Shown here piece by piece: positions 8,890 to 16,533 of a stretch of 64,000 bases of DNA (position 1 is the first letter of the stretch; each line of letters starts with the position of its first letter). The stretch is taken from positions 36,334-100,333 of the forward strand of contig CAUQXI010000014.1 of assembly GCA_963522145.1 (NCBI GenBank), given 5' to 3'. The DNA comes from Mesorhizobium_B sp963522145. GTDB taxonomy: Bacteria; Pseudomonadota; Alphaproteobacteria; Rhizobiales; Rhizobiaceae. The notes beneath the pieces are model-generated. The model saw only the letters and a program-made list of their open reading frames with translations, was not told the origin of the DNA and did not search any database. Position numbers and translations under genes: made by a program.

Positions 8890-8922
8890 AGCCGGCCTGT
8901 CTGTTGCAGCGCCGGTTTTTTT
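8890..8922 (+). terminator. intrinsic terminator between SAM-II aptamer and metX
   Basis: A 7-bp stem (8890-8896 with 8911-8917, including one G-U pair) encloses a 14-base loop and runs into an uninterrupted T tract ending at 8922. It lies about 30 bases after the aptamer and before the metX ribosome-binding site (GAGGTG, 8934-8939). This layout suggests that SAM binding controls transcription read-through rather than only start-site access. Confidence 0.75.
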
Positions 8923-8947
8923 GCGTTCCGCTCGAGGTGTTCGTGTC

Positions 8948-10117
8948 ATGGCTTTGCCGCTCGCGCATGGGGAAAGAAGGGAAGCCGATCAGCCCTCCGG
9001 CCCCGTTCATCATTTCGGGCTAGACCAGCCGCTGCGCCTCGAGGCGGGCAGCGCGCTTTCGCCGTTCCAGATCGCCTACCAGACCTATGGCACGCTGAAC
9101 GCGGCGCGCTCCAACGCGATCCTCGTCTGCCACGCTTTGACCGGCGATCAGCACGCCGCCAACCTTCATCCCGTGACAGGCAAGCCCGGCTGGTGGGAGA
9201 ACCTGATCGGTCCCGGCCGGATCGTGGATACGAACCGCTTCTTCGTGATTTGCTCCAATGTGATCGGCGGGTGCCTGGGCAGCACCGGCCCGGCCACCAC
9301 CAATCCGGCGACGGGCAAGGCTTACGGTCTCGACCTGCCCGTGATCACCATCGGCGACATGGTGCGGGCGCAGGCGATGCTGGTAGACACGCTCGGCATC
9401 GACCAGCTTTTCTGCGTGCTGGGCGGCTCCATGGGCGGCATGCAGGTGCTGCAATGGGCATCGAGCTATCCCGAGCGCGTGTTCTCCGCCCTGCCGATTG
9501 CCACCGGCGCACGGCATTCCTCGCAGAACATCGCCTTCCACGAGGTCGGGCGGCAGGCGGTGATGGCCGATCCGGACTGGCGCGGCGGGCGCTACCTGGA
9601 AGCCGGCACCCGCCCCCAGAAGGGTTTGGCCGTGGCCCGCATGGCCGCCCACATCACCTACCTGTCCGAGCCCGCACTGCACCGTAAATTCGGCCGCAAC
9701 CTCCAGGACCGGGAAGCGCTCACCTTCGGCTTCGACGCTGACTTCCAGATCGAAAGCTATCTGCGCCACCAGGGCATGACCTTCGTGGACCGCTTCGACG
9801 CCAACTCCTATCTCTACATGACCCGCGCGATGGACTATTTCGATCTCGCCGCCGATCACGATGGGATACTGGCAGAAGCATTCCGAGGCACCAAGACGCG
9901 CTTCTGCCTGGTTTCCTTTACAAGCGACTGGCTGTTCCCCACCTCGGAGGGCCGGAAAGTCGTGCACGCGCTGAACGCCGCCGGCGCATCCGTGTCCTTC
10001 GTGGAGATCGAGACCGACCGCGGCCACGATGCTTTTCTGCTCGACGAGCCGGAACTGTTTCACGCGCTCGACGGCTTCCTGCGCTCGGCCGCCCGCGCGA
10101 GAGGCCTGCCCGCATGA
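8948..10117 (+). CDS. metX: homoserine O-acetyltransferase
   Basis: A 389-residue alpha/beta-hydrolase-fold enzyme that acylates homoserine (acetyl or succinyl, depending on subgroup) as the committed step of methionine synthesis. The nucleophile elbow is GGSMGGMQ near residue 158, the acid residue lies in FTSDWLFP and the catalytic histidine in RGHDAFLLD. The ATG at 8948 follows GAGGTG at 8934; earlier in-frame TTG/GTG codons fall inside the riboswitch and terminator and are rejected. It overlaps metW by 4 bases. Expression is expected to fall when S-adenosylmethionine is plentiful. Confidence 0.94.
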   Translation: MALPLAHGERREADQPSGPVHHFGLDQPLRLEAGSALSPFQIAYQTYGTLNAARSNAILVCHALTGDQHAANLHPVTGKPGWWENLIGPGRIVDTNRFFVICSNVIGGCLGSTGPATTNPATGKAYGLDLPVITIGDMVRAQAMLVDTLGIDQLFCVLGGSMGGMQVLQWASSYPERVFSALPIATGARHSSQNIAFHEVGRQAVMADPDWRGGRYLEAGTRPQKGLAVARMAAHITYLSEPALHRKFGRNLQDREALTFGFDADFQIESYLRHQGMTFVDRFDANSYLYMTRAMDYFDLAADHDGILAEAFRGTKTRFCLVSFTSDWLFPTSEGRKVVHALNAAGASVSFVEIETDRGHDAFLLDEPELFHALDGFLRSAARARGLPA

Positions 10118-10728
10118 GCGTCAATCGTGTCCACCGCGTCGATCTCGACGTCATCGCGAGCTTCATCACGCCGGGCTCGCGCGTGCTCGATGTGGGCTGC
10201 GGCGACGGCGCACTGCTGGAGCAGCTCCAGAGCACCCGGAAGGTGGACGGGCGCGGGGTGGAGCTTTCCCAGCGCGGCGTCAACGAATGCGTCGGCCGCG
10301 GCCTTTCCGTGATCCAGGGTGATGCCGATCGCGACCTCGTCTTCTATCCCGACAAGGGCTTCGATTATGTGATCCTGTCGCAAACGCTGCAGGCAACGCG
10401 CAACCCGCGCGCGGTGCTCGAGCACCTGCTCCGCATCGGCAGCCACGCCATCGTGTCCTTCCCCAATTTCGGGCACTGGCGCGTGCGGCTGTCGCTTCTC
10501 CTGCGCGGACGCATGCCGGTGACGCGCGACCTGCCCTATTCGTGGTACGACACGCCCAACATCCACTTCTGCACGGTCCGCGACTTCGTCGCTCTGTGCG
10601 CGCAGGTCGGCGCCACCGTCGAGCGTGCGGCGGCCCTTAACGAGGACGGTCAGCGGATCGGCGTGTCCATGCCTTGGTGGTTCTGGAACTTCTTCGGCCA
10701 GCAGGCCGTGTTCGTTCTCAAACGCTGA
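10114..10728 (+). CDS. metW: methionine biosynthesis protein MetW
   Basis: A 204-residue class I methyltransferase-fold protein that accompanies metX in many proteobacteria. In some species it is needed for MetX activity and a direct interaction has been proposed. The glycine loop VLDVGCGDGALLEQL is at residues 24-38, and the family-specific FPNFGHWRVR and LPYSWYDTPNIHF segments are present. The start ATG overlaps the metX stop (ATGA), so the two are translated together. Whether it methylates anything is not established. Confidence 0.92.
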   Translation: MSVNRVHRVDLDVIASFITPGSRVLDVGCGDGALLEQLQSTRKVDGRGVELSQRGVNECVGRGLSVIQGDADRDLVFYPDKGFDYVILSQTLQATRNPRAVLEHLLRIGSHAIVSFPNFGHWRVRLSLLLRGRMPVTRDLPYSWYDTPNIHFCTVRDFVALCAQVGATVERAAALNEDGQRIGVSMPWWFWNFFGQQAVFVLKR

Positions 10729-10743
10729 GAATTGGACGAGCGC

Positions 10744-11490
10744 TCAGGCCGTCCTCACGGCCACGCGCGCCGCGCCTTGCGGGCTCAGCACGGGCACGAA
10801 GACGCGTCGCGAGGCGCGCTTGGCGACGGGCAGGCCCTGGTAAAGCTGCTTCTGCGCTTCCACCACCAGCACGCCGGAGAAGATCGGCCAGAGCCTTGCG
10901 CCGAGCCGTTCGCACACGGCGTGGAAGCGCAGCATCCAGCGCCGCTTGGAAGGTGGAAAGAACAGCGCTGCGGTCGCCGCACCCGGCGTGAAGTTCGCCT
11001 CGCGCAGCAGCCTGTGGAGCTGCGAGCCCGAGAAGGGCTGCCCCGTGCCGAAAGGCGTATGCTCGAAGCGCGCCCAGATGCCGCGCCGGTTTGGCACCAC
11101 GATGACGAGACGTCCATTGGGCGCCAGCACGCGCCAGATTTCCTTGAGTGTCTCGGCCGGCGCTTCCGCGTGCTCCAATGAGTGGACGAGCAGGATGCGA
11201 TCGATGGAGGAATCGGGAAGCGGCAGTTCCTCGTCGAAAACGAGCGCGGTCGTGCTCGGCCCCTCCGTCGGCCATCGCACGGCGCCCTGCACCGCCGGCA
11301 TGAAGGCGAACACGCGCTCTGCACTCCGTCCGAGGCTCGGCAGCCAGGGCAGCGCAAAGCCGAGCCCGACCAGTCGCTCTTCCGGCAGCCTGCTCCAGAC
11401 GCGAGCCAGCGCCGCAGCAATGGTGCGCTCCACGATCCGCCCGAGCAGCGAATCGTAGAAGGCGCGCAGATCAACAACATCCTGGTTCAT
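10744..11490 (-). CDS. class I SAM-dependent methyltransferase, substrate unknown
   Basis: A 248-residue methyltransferase-domain protein (Methyltransf_11 type). The glycine-rich SAM loop is degenerate in the visible sequence, but the later motifs are clear: LPLPDSSIDRILLVHSLEH (motif II/III region, residues 89-107), then EIWRVLAPNGRLVIVVPN. The C-terminal half is basic and contains RFHAVCERLGARLWP. It runs convergent to metW, 15 bases away, and divergent from gloB. This gene neighbourhood with gloB recurs in rhizobia as far as I recall. Substrate is unknown. Confidence 0.8.
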   Translation of the reverse strand: MNQDVVDLRAFYDSLLGRIVERTIAAALARVWSRLPEERLVGLGFALPWLPSLGRSAERVFAFMPAVQGAVRWPTEGPSTTALVFDEELPLPDSSIDRILLVHSLEHAEAPAETLKEIWRVLAPNGRLVIVVPNRRGIWARFEHTPFGTGQPFSGSQLHRLLREANFTPGAATAALFFPPSKRRWMLRFHAVCERLGARLWPIFSGVLVVEAQKQLYQGLPVAKRASRRVFVPVLSPQGAARVAVRTA

Positions 11491-11657
11491 TGAGGCAAAC
11501 GGTAGCCGCCCTGCCGGGCGGAAGCAACGCGAGGCCCCCGGCGCTCGAATAAGGGCTTCGCGTTTGATGCGTGACAGCGCAACGTCGCCACCCTATTTCC
11601 ATGCAAACGAAACTGAAAGCTGCACAGCCGCGCGCGGCCCTCCGGGAGATGACATTC

Positions 11658-12425
11658 ATGGATCTTGAGATCGAGCAGTTCATCTGCCGGAGCGACAATT
11701 ACGGCGTGGTCGCCCATGATCCGCAGTCAGGCGAAGCGATCATCATCGATGCGCCGGAGGAAAAGCCCATCGTGGATGCGTTGGAACGGCGCGGCTGGAC
11801 TCCGACCGCGCTGCTGATCACCCATCACCACGGCGACCATGTCGAAGGGAATCTGGCGCTCAAGGAGCGCTACAAGCTCAAGATCATCGGGCCGGAGCGC
11901 GAAGCCGCGAAAATTCCGGGCATCGACGACACGGTCTCGGAAGGCGCGGTGCTCCCCTTCGGGGACGACGAGATCCATGTGATCGACACGCCCGGCCACA
12001 CCGCCGGCCATGTGAGCTTTTATCTGCCCAGATCAGGCATCGCCTTCACCGCCGATACCTTGTTCGCGCTGGGCTGCGGGCGGCTGCTGGAATGCGGGCC
12101 GGACGTGATGTTCGATTCGCTGGAAAAGCTGAAAAAGCTGCCGCCCGAGACAGTCGTCTATGTCGGGCACGAATACACCCTGTCCAACGCCCGCTTCGCG
12201 CTCAGCGTCAATCCCGAGAATGCGGCGCTGAAGAAGCGCGCGGCGGATATCGAGGCGAAACGCGGGCGGAACGAAATGACGCTCCCCACCACGATCGGCG
12301 AGGAGCTTGCCACCAACCCGTTCCTGCGCGCCGACGATCCCGCCGTCCGCAAGGTGCTCAAAATGGAAAGCGCATCGGACGCGGAAGTGTTCGCCGAAAT
12401 CCGCAGGCGCAAGGACAATTTCTGA
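11658..12425 (+). CDS. gloB: hydroxyacylglutathione hydrolase (glyoxalase II)
   Basis: A 255-residue metallo-beta-lactamase-fold enzyme that hydrolyses S-D-lactoylglutathione to D-lactate and glutathione, the second step of methylglyoxal detoxification. The binuclear metal motif THHHGDH lies near residue 54, followed by DTPGHTAGHVSFY, the bridging Asp in FTADTLFALGCGR, and the third histidine in VYVGHEYTLSN. The C-terminal glutathione-binding region ends with an RRRKDNF tail. The ATG at 11658 has GGGAG nine bases upstream; the ATG at 11649 has this directly abutting and is less likely. Confidence 0.92.
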   Translation: MDLEIEQFICRSDNYGVVAHDPQSGEAIIIDAPEEKPIVDALERRGWTPTALLITHHHGDHVEGNLALKERYKLKIIGPEREAAKIPGIDDTVSEGAVLPFGDDEIHVIDTPGHTAGHVSFYLPRSGIAFTADTLFALGCGRLLECGPDVMFDSLEKLKKLPPETVVYVGHEYTLSNARFALSVNPENAALKKRAADIEAKRGRNEMTLPTTIGEELATNPFLRADDPAVRKVLKMESASDAEVFAEIRRRKDNF

Positions 12426-12434
12426 GCCCTGCCC

Positions 12435-13319
12435 TCAGGCGGCAACACTGCGTCGGCCGGTGAAAAGCAGGCTCTTGGCCGCCAGCACCGCACCGAGCGT
12501 GATCAGCAGACAGGCAACGATCACACGCGGGCTGGCTTCCGCCCGGCCTGCACCGAGCAGCACCAAGGTGGACAGGAGCGGCGCAAGATAGCTTGCCGCT
12601 CCGAGCACCTGGATGTTGCCGTGCTTGACGCCGTGATCCCAAGCATAAAAGGCGGCGCCCACGGGCAATAGCCCGAGGGCGAGCACGGCGAGCCACTCGC
12701 CCATGCTTTCCGGCCAGACCGTTTCCTCCCAAACGAAGTGGCATAGCAGCGACAGAACGGCGGTCGCGAGGCAGAACCAGGTCACGATCTGCGTCGGAAC
12801 GCTGGAGAAGCGCCGCGACAAGAGCGAGTAGGACGACCAGACGAGGGCGCAAAGCCCGGCCATGGCGAACCCGAAGCCGTGCCCGCCGCCGAATGATACG
12901 CCGTCGCCTCGCGCCGCGATCAGCAGCGCAGTTCCGCACAGGCCCAGGCCGGCACCCGCGAGATGATGCCAGCGCAGCCGTTCTCCCGGCATCAAGGCCG
13001 ATCCGAGCACGATCAACAGCGGCCAGAGATAGGCGATCAGGCTCGCTTCCGCAGCGGGCGCATGGCGGAGCGCGGTGAAGTACAGGAAGTGGTAGCCGAA
13101 CAGGCCGCCGATGCCGATCAACCAGACGACCGGAGGCACAGGAGTTGCAGCCGGGGGCGAAGCCGAAACCAGGCGCCAGCCGAGGCCGACGACCGCGCCG
13201 ATCCCGAAGGTGATGGCCGACAGAAGGAAGGGCGGCACATTTCCCGAGGCATCGGTGAGAAGCGCCAGCAGCGCCCACATGGCGATCGCGGAAAAGCCGA
13301 TCAGCGTGGCGCGGCCCAT
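12435..13319 (-). CDS. DMT-family exporter, YddG/EamA type
   Basis: A 294-residue integral membrane protein with ten predicted helices in two EamA repeats, the drug/metabolite transporter architecture. Starting at residue 1, alternating hydrophobic segments such as TLIGFSAIAMWALLALL and the HGNIQVLGAASYLAPLLST segment near residue 235 resemble the aromatic amino acid exporter YddG. Export of aromatic or other amino acids is inferred only from that resemblance. It is convergent with gloB (9-base gap). Confidence 0.82.
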   Translation of the reverse strand: MGRATLIGFSAIAMWALLALLTDASGNVPPFLLSAITFGIGAVVGLGWRLVSASPPAATPVPPVVWLIGIGGLFGYHFLYFTALRHAPAAEASLIAYLWPLLIVLGSALMPGERLRWHHLAGAGLGLCGTALLIAARGDGVSFGGGHGFGFAMAGLCALVWSSYSLLSRRFSSVPTQIVTWFCLATAVLSLLCHFVWEETVWPESMGEWLAVLALGLLPVGAAFYAWDHGVKHGNIQVLGAASYLAPLLSTLVLLGAGRAEASPRVIVACLLITLGAVLAAKSLLFTGRRSVAA

Positions 13320-13413
13320 TCACATCCCCATCGAAGGCGTCTCGCGCGGCAAGAACGCCGCGAGCCTTCCTTGCATAGGGGCCGATGAGCGGGCAAGCGG
13401 CCGCGAGGTCGGG

Positions 13414-14184
13414 TCAGTTCGCGGCGGAAATCTCATCGGCCGAGACGGTCACGGTGCCGATCTCGGTGCCGACGCTCGCACGAACCGGGGCATACATGCC
13501 CGTCTTTCCGAGCGCGGTGAACTCGATCTCGATTGCGCTCTTCTTTTGGAGATATTCGAGCGAGTCCTTTCCTCTGCGATAGCCCGACACCGGAACGAAG
13601 CCGACCTTGCAGGAAAGCGTCGGCTGCCCGTTCCACTTGCCCTTCTCCTTTGCCGAAAGCTTGAGATCGACGCGCATCTCGCCATCGAAAACGCGGATCG
13701 TGCGGTCGCAGACCGCCTCGAGGCTCGGCGCGCGGACCAGCGTGGCGGAAATCGGATCGGCGACGGATTTGAGGTCCTCCGGCGAAACCTCGACCCACTT
13801 TTTCTTGCGGGCCTTCAGCGGCGGCACGTTCTCGACGCCGCTGACCACGCCGTTCGCGAAGCGGATTTCCGTATGCTTCTTCTTTTTGCCGGAGGTGTAG
13901 TCGATGCGGTAGCTGTCCGCCCGCGCTCGCTCGCTGGCCAGATTGCCGGACACCTTGATCCTGCCCTTGGTCGAATCGAAGATCTGGCCCAACCCCGCGC
14001 TGGAAAGCTCGCCTTCCACGGTGAACCGGTCGCCCGAGAAGCTGCTGGTGAAGTTCGACCGCGCGACCGGGATGCCAAGATAGGACACCGTATAGGCGCT
14101 GCGAAACGTTTCAGCCTGCGCGGGCACGGCAGCGAGCAGCGGTGTCAGCAGGACAGCGGCAAACGAGAGCTTCAAAATCGTCAT
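13414..14184 (-). CDS. DUF3108 secreted protein
   Basis: A 256-residue protein with a signal peptide (LKLSFAAVLLTPLLAAVPAQA) cleaved near residue 24, followed by a DUF3108 domain. The mature N-terminus contains the conserved pattern YTVSYLGIPVARSNF. A lysine-rich SGKKKKHTEIRF segment near residue 112 is typical of this group. The start ATG at 14184 puts the signal peptide at the terminus; an in-frame start farther upstream would bury it. DUF3108 proteins are periplasmic and related in fold to outer-membrane lipid-handling proteins, but no function is established. Confidence 0.82.
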   Translation of the reverse strand: MTILKLSFAAVLLTPLLAAVPAQAETFRSAYTVSYLGIPVARSNFTSSFSGDRFTVEGELSSAGLGQIFDSTKGRIKVSGNLASERARADSYRIDYTSGKKKKHTEIRFANGVVSGVENVPPLKARKKKWVEVSPEDLKSVADPISATLVRAPSLEAVCDRTIRVFDGEMRVDLKLSAKEKGKWNGQPTLSCKVGFVPVSGYRRGKDSLEYLQKKSAIEIEFTALGKTGMYAPVRASVGTEIGTVTVSADEISAAN

Positions 14185-14423
14185 GTGGATGAACAGGTCA
14201 AAGTCGGGAAAACGGGAGGGGGATAGGCATGACTGGCAGCGAAATCCGGCCATTATGTGAAGTGCTGCCGCTCGCTGGAAGCCGCCGCGTGCTTGACGCT
14301 CCGTTTGATTGCCGCTATTGCACCGCCGAATTCCCTTGAGGCTGCCGGCTTCGATCGTGCGCCGCCCTGTTTTCGGGTCGCGATGTTCATCCTTTCGGCG
14401 CCAGCGAGAAAAGGTCAAAGAAA

Positions 14424-14723
14424 ATGTCCCGCGCCTGCGAGCTGACCGGCAAGGCCGTTCTGACCGGCAACAATGTGAGCCACGCCAACAACAAGACTCG
14501 GCGCCGCTTCCTGCCGAACCTGTTGAACGTCACTCTGATTTCCGAAGCGCTGAACCAGAATGTGCGCCTGCGCATCTCCGCCAACGCCCTTCGCTCGGTC
14601 GAGCATCGCGGTGGTCTGGACGCCTTCCTGGCCAAGGCCGATGCGGATGAGCTGAGCCCGAAGGCGCGCCTTCTGAAGAAGCAGATCGCCAAGAAGTCGT
14701 CGACGGAAGTCGAAGCCGCCTAA
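14424..14723 (+). CDS. rpmB: 50S ribosomal protein L28
   Basis: A 99-residue basic ribosomal protein. The N-terminus SRACELTGKAVLTGNNVSHA carries the L28 signature and is followed by NNKTRRRFLPNL, and an alanine/lysine-rich C-terminal extension typical of alphaproteobacteria completes it. It is monocistronic with its own strong terminator downstream. The 239 bases upstream, back to the divergent DUF3108 gene, hold the promoter region and no other gene. No zinc-binding Cys pairs are seen, so this is the zinc-free form. Confidence 0.97.
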   Translation: MSRACELTGKAVLTGNNVSHANNKTRRRFLPNLLNVTLISEALNQNVRLRISANALRSVEHRGGLDAFLAKADADELSPKARLLKKQIAKKSSTEVEAA

Positions 14724-14760
14724 GGCATTCTTTTCGAGGCGGGGGACAAACCGCCAAGAC

Positions 14761-14800
14761 AAGCCCGGAGCGGGTTAACCGCTTCGGGCTTCTTCATTTC
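14761..14800 (+). terminator. rho-independent terminator of rpmB
   Basis: A 13-bp stem formed by 14761-14773 and 14779-14791 (one G-U pair) with loop GTTAA is followed by a T-rich run TCTTCATTT. It lies 37 bases after the rpmB stop and just before the preQ1-like leader of yhhQ. Confidence 0.88.
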
Positions 14801-14820
14801 AAGGGCAACAAGCCCGCTCC

Positions 14821-14850
14821 GCTGGTTCCATTACCCAGGATAAAAAAATG
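14821..14850 (+). promoter_or_regulatory. candidate preQ1-I riboswitch overlapping the yhhQ start codon
   Basis: A minimal H-type pseudoknot pattern. P1 is CTGG (14822-14825) with CCAG (14835-14838). L1 is TTC (14826-14828). The P2 strand CAT (14829-14831) can pair with the ATG start codon (14848-14850). The expected ligand-pairing cytosine is C14834. L3 is GATAAAAAA, nearly the same as the A-rich tail of Bacillus preQ1-I. The SD-like AGGA (14837-14840) overlaps the 3' strand of P1. Position in front of a queuosine-precursor transporter supports the call. Confidence 0.72.
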
Positions 14851-15525
14851 AACTTCCTGCTCCGATACCTGCCCTTCGTGGCAGCCATGGCGGTTGTCGT
14901 CGTAGCGTCCAACATCCTCGTCCAGTTCCCCATGAGCGGACAGGTCGGCGGTCTCGTTCTGGCCGACCTCCTGACCTGGGGCGCCTTCACCTATCCCTTC
15001 GCCTTTCTCGTCACCGATCTCGCCAATCGCCGCTATGGCCCGGCGGTGGCGCGCCGCGTGGTGTTCGCGGGCTTTGCCGTGGCGATCCTGAGCTCGATCC
15101 TTTTTCCGCCGCTCATGTTCCGCGCAGGATTGATCCCCTTCGAAACGGGGGCTCAGCGTCTCGCGCGCATCGCAGCCGCTTCCGGTACTGCCTTCCTTGT
15201 CGGGCAATTGCTCGATGTGTCCGTGTTCAACGCGCTCCGCCGCTCGTCATGGTGGCGCGCGCCGGTGATCGCCTCAATTGCCGGCTCTGTGATCGACACG
15301 CTCATATTCTTCACGATCGCCTTCTCGCCACTCTGGAACATCCTCGGGCCTGAGGATGCGTTCTCGCTCGAAGCAACGCCCTTTCTCGGCCTGTTCGATG
15401 AGCACGCTGCGCGCTGGATGTCCTGGGCGATCGGTGATCTAGGCGTGAAGCTCGGCATCGCGGTGGTGGCGCTGATCCCCTACCGGCTCGTCGCCGCGCG
15501 CTGGCGCCAGCCCGTGGCAGCGTGA
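14848..15525 (+). CDS. yhhQ: queuosine precursor transporter YhhQ
   Basis: A 225-residue inner-membrane protein of the YhhQ/COG1738 (DUF165) family, which imports the queuosine precursors preQ0/preQ1 for tRNA modification. About six helices are visible, with the family landmarks FPFAFLVTDL-like segment (here TYPFAFLVTDLANRRYG, residues 49-65), the QLLDVSVFNALR region and GSVIDTLIFFTIAF. The ATG at 14848 lies inside a preQ1-I-like leader, consistent with feedback control by the imported precursor. Length matches the family (about 220-230). Confidence 0.92.
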   Translation: MNFLLRYLPFVAAMAVVVVASNILVQFPMSGQVGGLVLADLLTWGAFTYPFAFLVTDLANRRYGPAVARRVVFAGFAVAILSSILFPPLMFRAGLIPFETGAQRLARIAAASGTAFLVGQLLDVSVFNALRRSSWWRAPVIASIAGSVIDTLIFFTIAFSPLWNILGPEDAFSLEATPFLGLFDEHAARWMSWAIGDLGVKLGIAVVALIPYRLVAARWRQPVAA

Positions 15526-15531
15526 CGCCCG

Positions 15532-16533
15532 TCACTCGCCTGTCAGGATGAATTCCAGGTAAAGGTTGCGCTGGAAGAGCGAGCGGTTGTCGTCCGAGAT
15601 CATCGAAACCATCAACGCTCGGTCGCTGCGCCGCCACACGTCGAGCCCTTCCATATTGTCGATCTGGAAGCGCATGTCCGCGTCGAGCAGCACCGGTCCA
15701 TCCACCACCGCACCGGGCCTGATGGCACCGCCCGGGATGCGGCGGAGACGCAATTTAACCCCGCTCGCCAGCGAGAAGCTGCGTTCCATAAGCAAAAGGT
15801 CGCCATTCGGCAGACAGGCGCCGTCCGAGATGTCGAACGGGTCGTGGCGCTTCACGGTGAACACGCCCTTGCGCGAACCATCGAGCACTGCGGCATAGAT
15901 GTTGCCGGACGTGTCGAGGCTCTTCTCGGTGACCGCCACGAGACTGCCCTTCAAGGGACCGGCAGCCGGACTCACGGCCACCGTCTCGAACGCCCTGTTC
16001 TGACGTAGCTCGTGAGCCGGCACAAGGAACGGCAGATCACGCGTCGCGGGGCCCATTGCGCCCGGCACAAGGGCGAACTCCGTGATCCGGTGATCGCGCT
16101 CGAAGCTCACGATCGCCTTGTTGTTCCGCAGGGCAAGGCCTTCCGCGTCAGCCTGCGATTTCTCCGAGAAGGGCCGGCCTCGGGCATCCACCATCTTTTC
16201 CAGCGACGCATCCGCGATGCCTGTCGGCCTCCCCTCGCGATCGCGCGTCACGTGCCCGAAAAACCAGAACCCGGTATCGGCAACCGCCACGAGGTTCTGT
16301 CCGGCGTCCCGGAAGCGAAGAGCCGAAAGGGCGCCGAAGCGGCGCGAGGATGCGGTCATCTCGAGCCCGCCGACAAAGCGGAGGGCTCCGAAGTCGGTCT
16401 GCGTCTGGCCGATGTGGAACTGCGTGATTTGTCGCGCGGTGATGGCGACCGCCTCGCTTTCCGCCGCCGCGTGAAGAGAGAAGACGCCCACCCATGCCGC
16501 CAGCGCGCCGGCGGCGAACCCGCTTCGCCTCAT
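15532..16533 (-). CDS. esterase-like activity of phytase family protein
   Basis: A 333-residue exported protein. A signal peptide (GFAAGALAAWVGVFSLHAAA) ends near residue 25. The mature part has the beta-propeller-like phytase-esterase domain, with landmarks GALSALRFR, VAVADTGFWF, QADAEGLAL, the VSFERDHRI segment and DNMEGLDVWR near the end. The family is known from periplasmic phosphatases or esterases of uncertain substrate. Its start overlaps the cobT stop by 4 bases, so it is probably translated from the cobT transcript even though the functions are not obviously related. Confidence 0.82.
   Translation of the reverse strand: MRRSGFAAGALAAWVGVFSLHAAAESEAVAITARQITQFHIGQTQTDFGALRFVGGLEMTASSRRFGALSALRFRDAGQNLVAVADTGFWFFGHVTRDREGRPTGIADASLEKMVDARGRPFSEKSQADAEGLALRNNKAIVSFERDHRITEFALVPGAMGPATRDLPFLVPAHELRQNRAFETVAVSPAAGPLKGSLVAVTEKSLDTSGNIYAAVLDGSRKGVFTVKRHDPFDISDGACLPNGDLLLMERSFSLASGVKLRLRRIPGGAIRPGAVVDGPVLLDADMRFQIDNMEGLDVWRRSDRALMVSMISDDNRSLFQRNLYLEFILTGE

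Noticed and set aside
8816..8947. N-terminal extension of MetX through the riboswitch
   Set aside because: The extra 44 residues would overlay the SAM-II aptamer and terminator; a good ribosome site precedes ATG 8948.
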